A DNA stretch of 15,220 bases, taken from a bacterium (GTDB taxonomy: Bacteria; Margulisbacteria; Marinamargulisbacteria; SXXA01). The stretch lies in contig JAGYJO010000015.1 of the NCBI GenBank assembly GCA_018402095.1, forward strand, positions 1 through 15,220, read 5' to 3'. The notes under the pieces were generated by a model. That model was not told where the DNA came from. It did not search any database and saw only the letters and a list, made by a program, of their open reading frames with translations. A program made the position numbers and the translations under genes. Positions 14,112 to 15,220 of the stretch are shown here, piece after piece; the stretch's first letter is position 1, and each line of letters opens with the position of its first letter.

Positions 14112-14757
14112 ATTAATAATCTTACTAGGTAGTGTATTCGTCGCTGGTAGCCTCATGGCAGCGCCAACCCTCAATGGGCCAACAGGCCTCATCGTCGTCC
14201 CAACGGCGGAATCTTTGCAATACAAAGAAATGAACGTTGCACTGGATTACAAGCTATCCAACGGTACGCAGCAGCATTTTTTCAAGTTTAACTTCGGAGA
14301 ATTCAAAGGTGTCGAGCTCGGCATCGTCGGCGGCAGCGTCCCCACCGAAGGTGTTTTCGTAAACGCAAAATATTATCTCATGTCTGACAACACAAGATTT
14401 CCTCTCTCGGTTGCCATTGGCGCCGAAAACTTGGGTGCCAAAAACAGCACAGGCGTTTATATGATTGCCTCGAAAAAATTCCAAGGCGGCGTCAGTGGTC
14501 ACTTTGGCTTTTATGCTGGATTCGAAGAAGGCTCAGATCTAGATCCGTCTGTTATGGGTGGCGCAGAGTGGATTTTGGACAACCGCATTTCTCTACTCGC
14601 GGATGTGATCGGCAAAAGACGCAAATACACACTCAACACAGGATTACGCTTTTCGATCTACCCGGACCTTCAGTTCCGCGCATCTATCTTGGATATGGGC
14701 AACAATCTCCAAGAAAACTTCTACACACTGGGCCTTTCCTACAACGCCTTTTTGTAA
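14104..14757 (+). CDS. Putative outer-membrane beta-barrel protein
   Basis: A 217-aa exported protein with a signal peptide at 1-19 (MRKLIILLGSVFVAGSLMA), then APTLNGPTGLIVVPTAESL, an opening also seen in YjbH-like and other barrel-type proteins, and about eight alternating amphipathic strand-like segments such as KEMNVALDYKL, FKGVELGIVGG, HFGFYAGFEEG and RISLLADVIGK. It ends in a hydrophobic/aromatic residue (LGLSYNAFL), near the usual BAM signal. The frame is open upstream from 13879 inside lpxD, but ATG 14104 is chosen for the AGGAG 8 bases before it and the clear signal peptide. It overlaps the lpxD end by 8 bp, so it is probably coupled. The exact family is not recognised; the function is unknown. 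Confidence 0.82.
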   Translation: MRKLIILLGSVFVAGSLMAAPTLNGPTGLIVVPTAESLQYKEMNVALDYKLSNGTQQHFFKFNFGEFKGVELGIVGGSVPTEGVFVNAKYYLMSDNTRFPLSVAIGAENLGAKNSTGVYMIASKKFQGGVSGHFGFYAGFEEGSDLDPSVMGGAEWILDNRISLLADVIGKRRKYTLNTGLRFSIYPDLQFRASILDMGNNLQENFYTLGLSYNAFL

Positions 14758-14770
14758 CAGGCCTATTCTG

Positions 14771-14795
14771 TATTTCTCGGAAAGTCCGAGAAATA
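14771..14795 (+). terminator. Hairpin after the ompH-lpxD operon
   Basis: TATTTCTCGGA (14771-14781) and TCCGAGAAATA (14785-14795) form a perfect 11-bp stem with an AAG loop, 13 bases after the barrel-protein stop. The expected T tract is absent because the repeat element begins at the very next base (14796). ATTTT occurs just after the element's right end (15116-15120). Confidence 0.55.
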
Positions 14796-15115
14796 GTAAT
14801 CATTTCCTAGATGGGGAGGTACAGGGGGCGACACTTCGGCTGCGCTCAGTGACCTAAAACCCCGAAAAAACTTCTTTCGCTCAGCTTTGCTGAGCGAAAG
14901 TGGAGGATTAACAAAGGGCTTAGCTGGTCCCTGAGGCATCTCGAAGGTGAGGAGGCTTTGCGACGTAACCGGAATCCCGCCGACTGTAAGGAGGAAAAAG
15001 CGTACACCGAGGAGGTGTGCGCTGTCAGGGATGTAGGCTGACCGGCTGAATCTGCCCAAAGGCAGATTTATGAAGGTGAATCCCTGTTAAGCCCCCTGGC
15101 GTAGGAAGTGGTTAC
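14796..15115. mobile_element. 320-bp long copy of the GTAA/TTAC element with internal cargo
   Basis: Left end GTAATCATTTCCTAGATGGG, right end CTGGCGTAGGAAGTGGTTAC. The left 105 bases parallel the 136-bp copy, including CCCCGAAAAA and a CTTTCGCTCAGC/GCTGAGCGAAAG hairpin (14874-14900), with an added segment CACTTCGGCTGCGCTCAGTG. The 14900-15095 stretch has no counterpart in the other copies. Flanks GAGAAATA and ATTTTGCA do not match, so no target duplication is seen; it may have formed by recombination between copies or its flanks have decayed. Confidence 0.78.
14916..15094 (+). ncRNA. Candidate structured RNA inside the long element copy
   Basis: No protein-like ORF, but dense complementarity. 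The ends pair: GGGCTTA (14916-14922) with TAAGCCC (15088-15094). Inside, GCGTACACC/GGTGTGCGC (15000-15008 with 15014-15022) forms a 9-bp stem with one G-U pair and a GAGGA loop, and AATCTGCC/GGCAGATT (15049-15056 with 15061-15068) a perfect 8-bp stem with a CAAA loop. TCAGGGA (15025-15031) can pair either with TCCCTGA (14928-14934) or, one base offset, with ATCCCTG (15080-15086). I recognise no known RNA family. The + strand is chosen because a terminator-like hairpin follows at 15190; the minus strand is not excluded. Confidence 0.4.
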
Positions 15116-15189
15116 ATTTTGCAACAGTCCCATACTGTACTGGCTGAGAAATGGAACCTTTGTGGTATGTGCAGACAGTGCAAGAACAG

Positions 15190-15220
15190 GGCCAAAGGAA
15201 ATTTTCCTTTGGCCTTTCTC
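15190..15220 (+). terminator. Terminator-like hairpin at window end
   Basis: GGCCAAAGGAA (15190-15200) and TTCCTTTGGCC (15204-15214) form an 11-bp stem with an ATT loop, followed by TTTCTC and the end of the window. It has the form of an intrinsic terminator for + strand transcripts. The 75 bases before it (15116-15189) hold one short stem ACAGT/ACTGT and no ORF that I can support. Confidence 0.6.

Noticed and set aside
13879..14757. 292-aa version of the barrel protein gene
   Set aside because: The first 75 codons lie inside lpxD in another frame; the start at 14104 has a Shine-Dalgarno and a signal peptide.
14940..15070. Possible cobalamin riboswitch
   Set aside because: CCCGCCGACTGTAAGG resembles part of the consensus around CCGCAACTGTAA, but the GGGAA box and the AGACCTGCC end are not present in the right order.
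9062..15115. CRISPR array from repeated GTAA/TTAC units
   Set aside because: Units are kilobases apart, have inverted ends and target duplications, and no regular spacers or cas genes are present.
15140..15185. TPP riboswitch, from GGCTGAGA followed by GAACC
   Set aside because: The remaining conserved parts (GGGGTGC before, TGATCTGG..AATACCAGCG after) are missing; the match is short and probably chance.
14900..15220. Group II intron domain I or intron fragment
   Set aside because: GGAGGAAAAAGCG and GAAGGTGAATCCC have an intron-like look, but there is no 5' GTGCG boundary, no domain V hairpin and no maturase ORF in the window.

Overview
The window comes from a Gram-negative (diderm) bacterium. 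It carries a meso-diaminopimelate-type MurE, the lipid A enzyme LpxD, an OmpH/Skp periplasmic chaperone and an outer-membrane barrel candidate. TGA is used as a stop, so standard bacterial code applies. The aconitase is of the long mitochondrial-like type (755 aa). I cannot name the phylum: several Mur proteins are unusually short and base composition is moderate. The + strand looks C-richer than G throughout, in genes of both orientations.

Layout. 1-20: right end of a short inverted-repeat element. 82-6905 (+): a cell-wall/division operon, murE - 60-aa small ORF - murF - mraY - murD - ftsW - unknown NAT/transglutaminase-like gene, mostly joined by ATGA or longer overlaps. Two blemishes stand out. 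mraY has lost its last membrane helix through a one-base shift in a G5 run. A 157-bp repeat lies between murD and ftsW. 6918-8970 (-): ferritin, then beta-carbonic anhydrase and a CDF metal transporter, the last two overlapping. 9149-9757 (-): a transglutaminase-like protein. 9789-12333 (-): aconitase, a 48-aa small gene not previously delimited, and a strong intrinsic terminator. 12588-14757 (+): ompH - lpxD - small outer-membrane protein. 14758-15220: hairpin, a 320-bp copy of the repeat containing a structured, RNA-like core, and a terminator-like hairpin.

Working together. MurE, MurF and MurD extend the UDP-MurNAc peptide, MraY moves it to the lipid carrier, and FtsW polymerises lipid II at the septum. 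OmpH and LpxD serve outer-membrane biogenesis. Ferritin, CDF transporter and the Fe-S enzyme aconitase give the middle a metal theme, though no shared regulator is visible.

Main surprises: (1) a non-autonomous mobile repeat family with GTAA...TTAC inverted ends and 8-bp target duplications, in four places; (2) a long copy of it with an RNA-like core that has two mutually exclusive pairings; (3) a correctable mraY frameshift that restores an ATGA overlap with murD; (4) two small genes that fit tightly into operon gaps.
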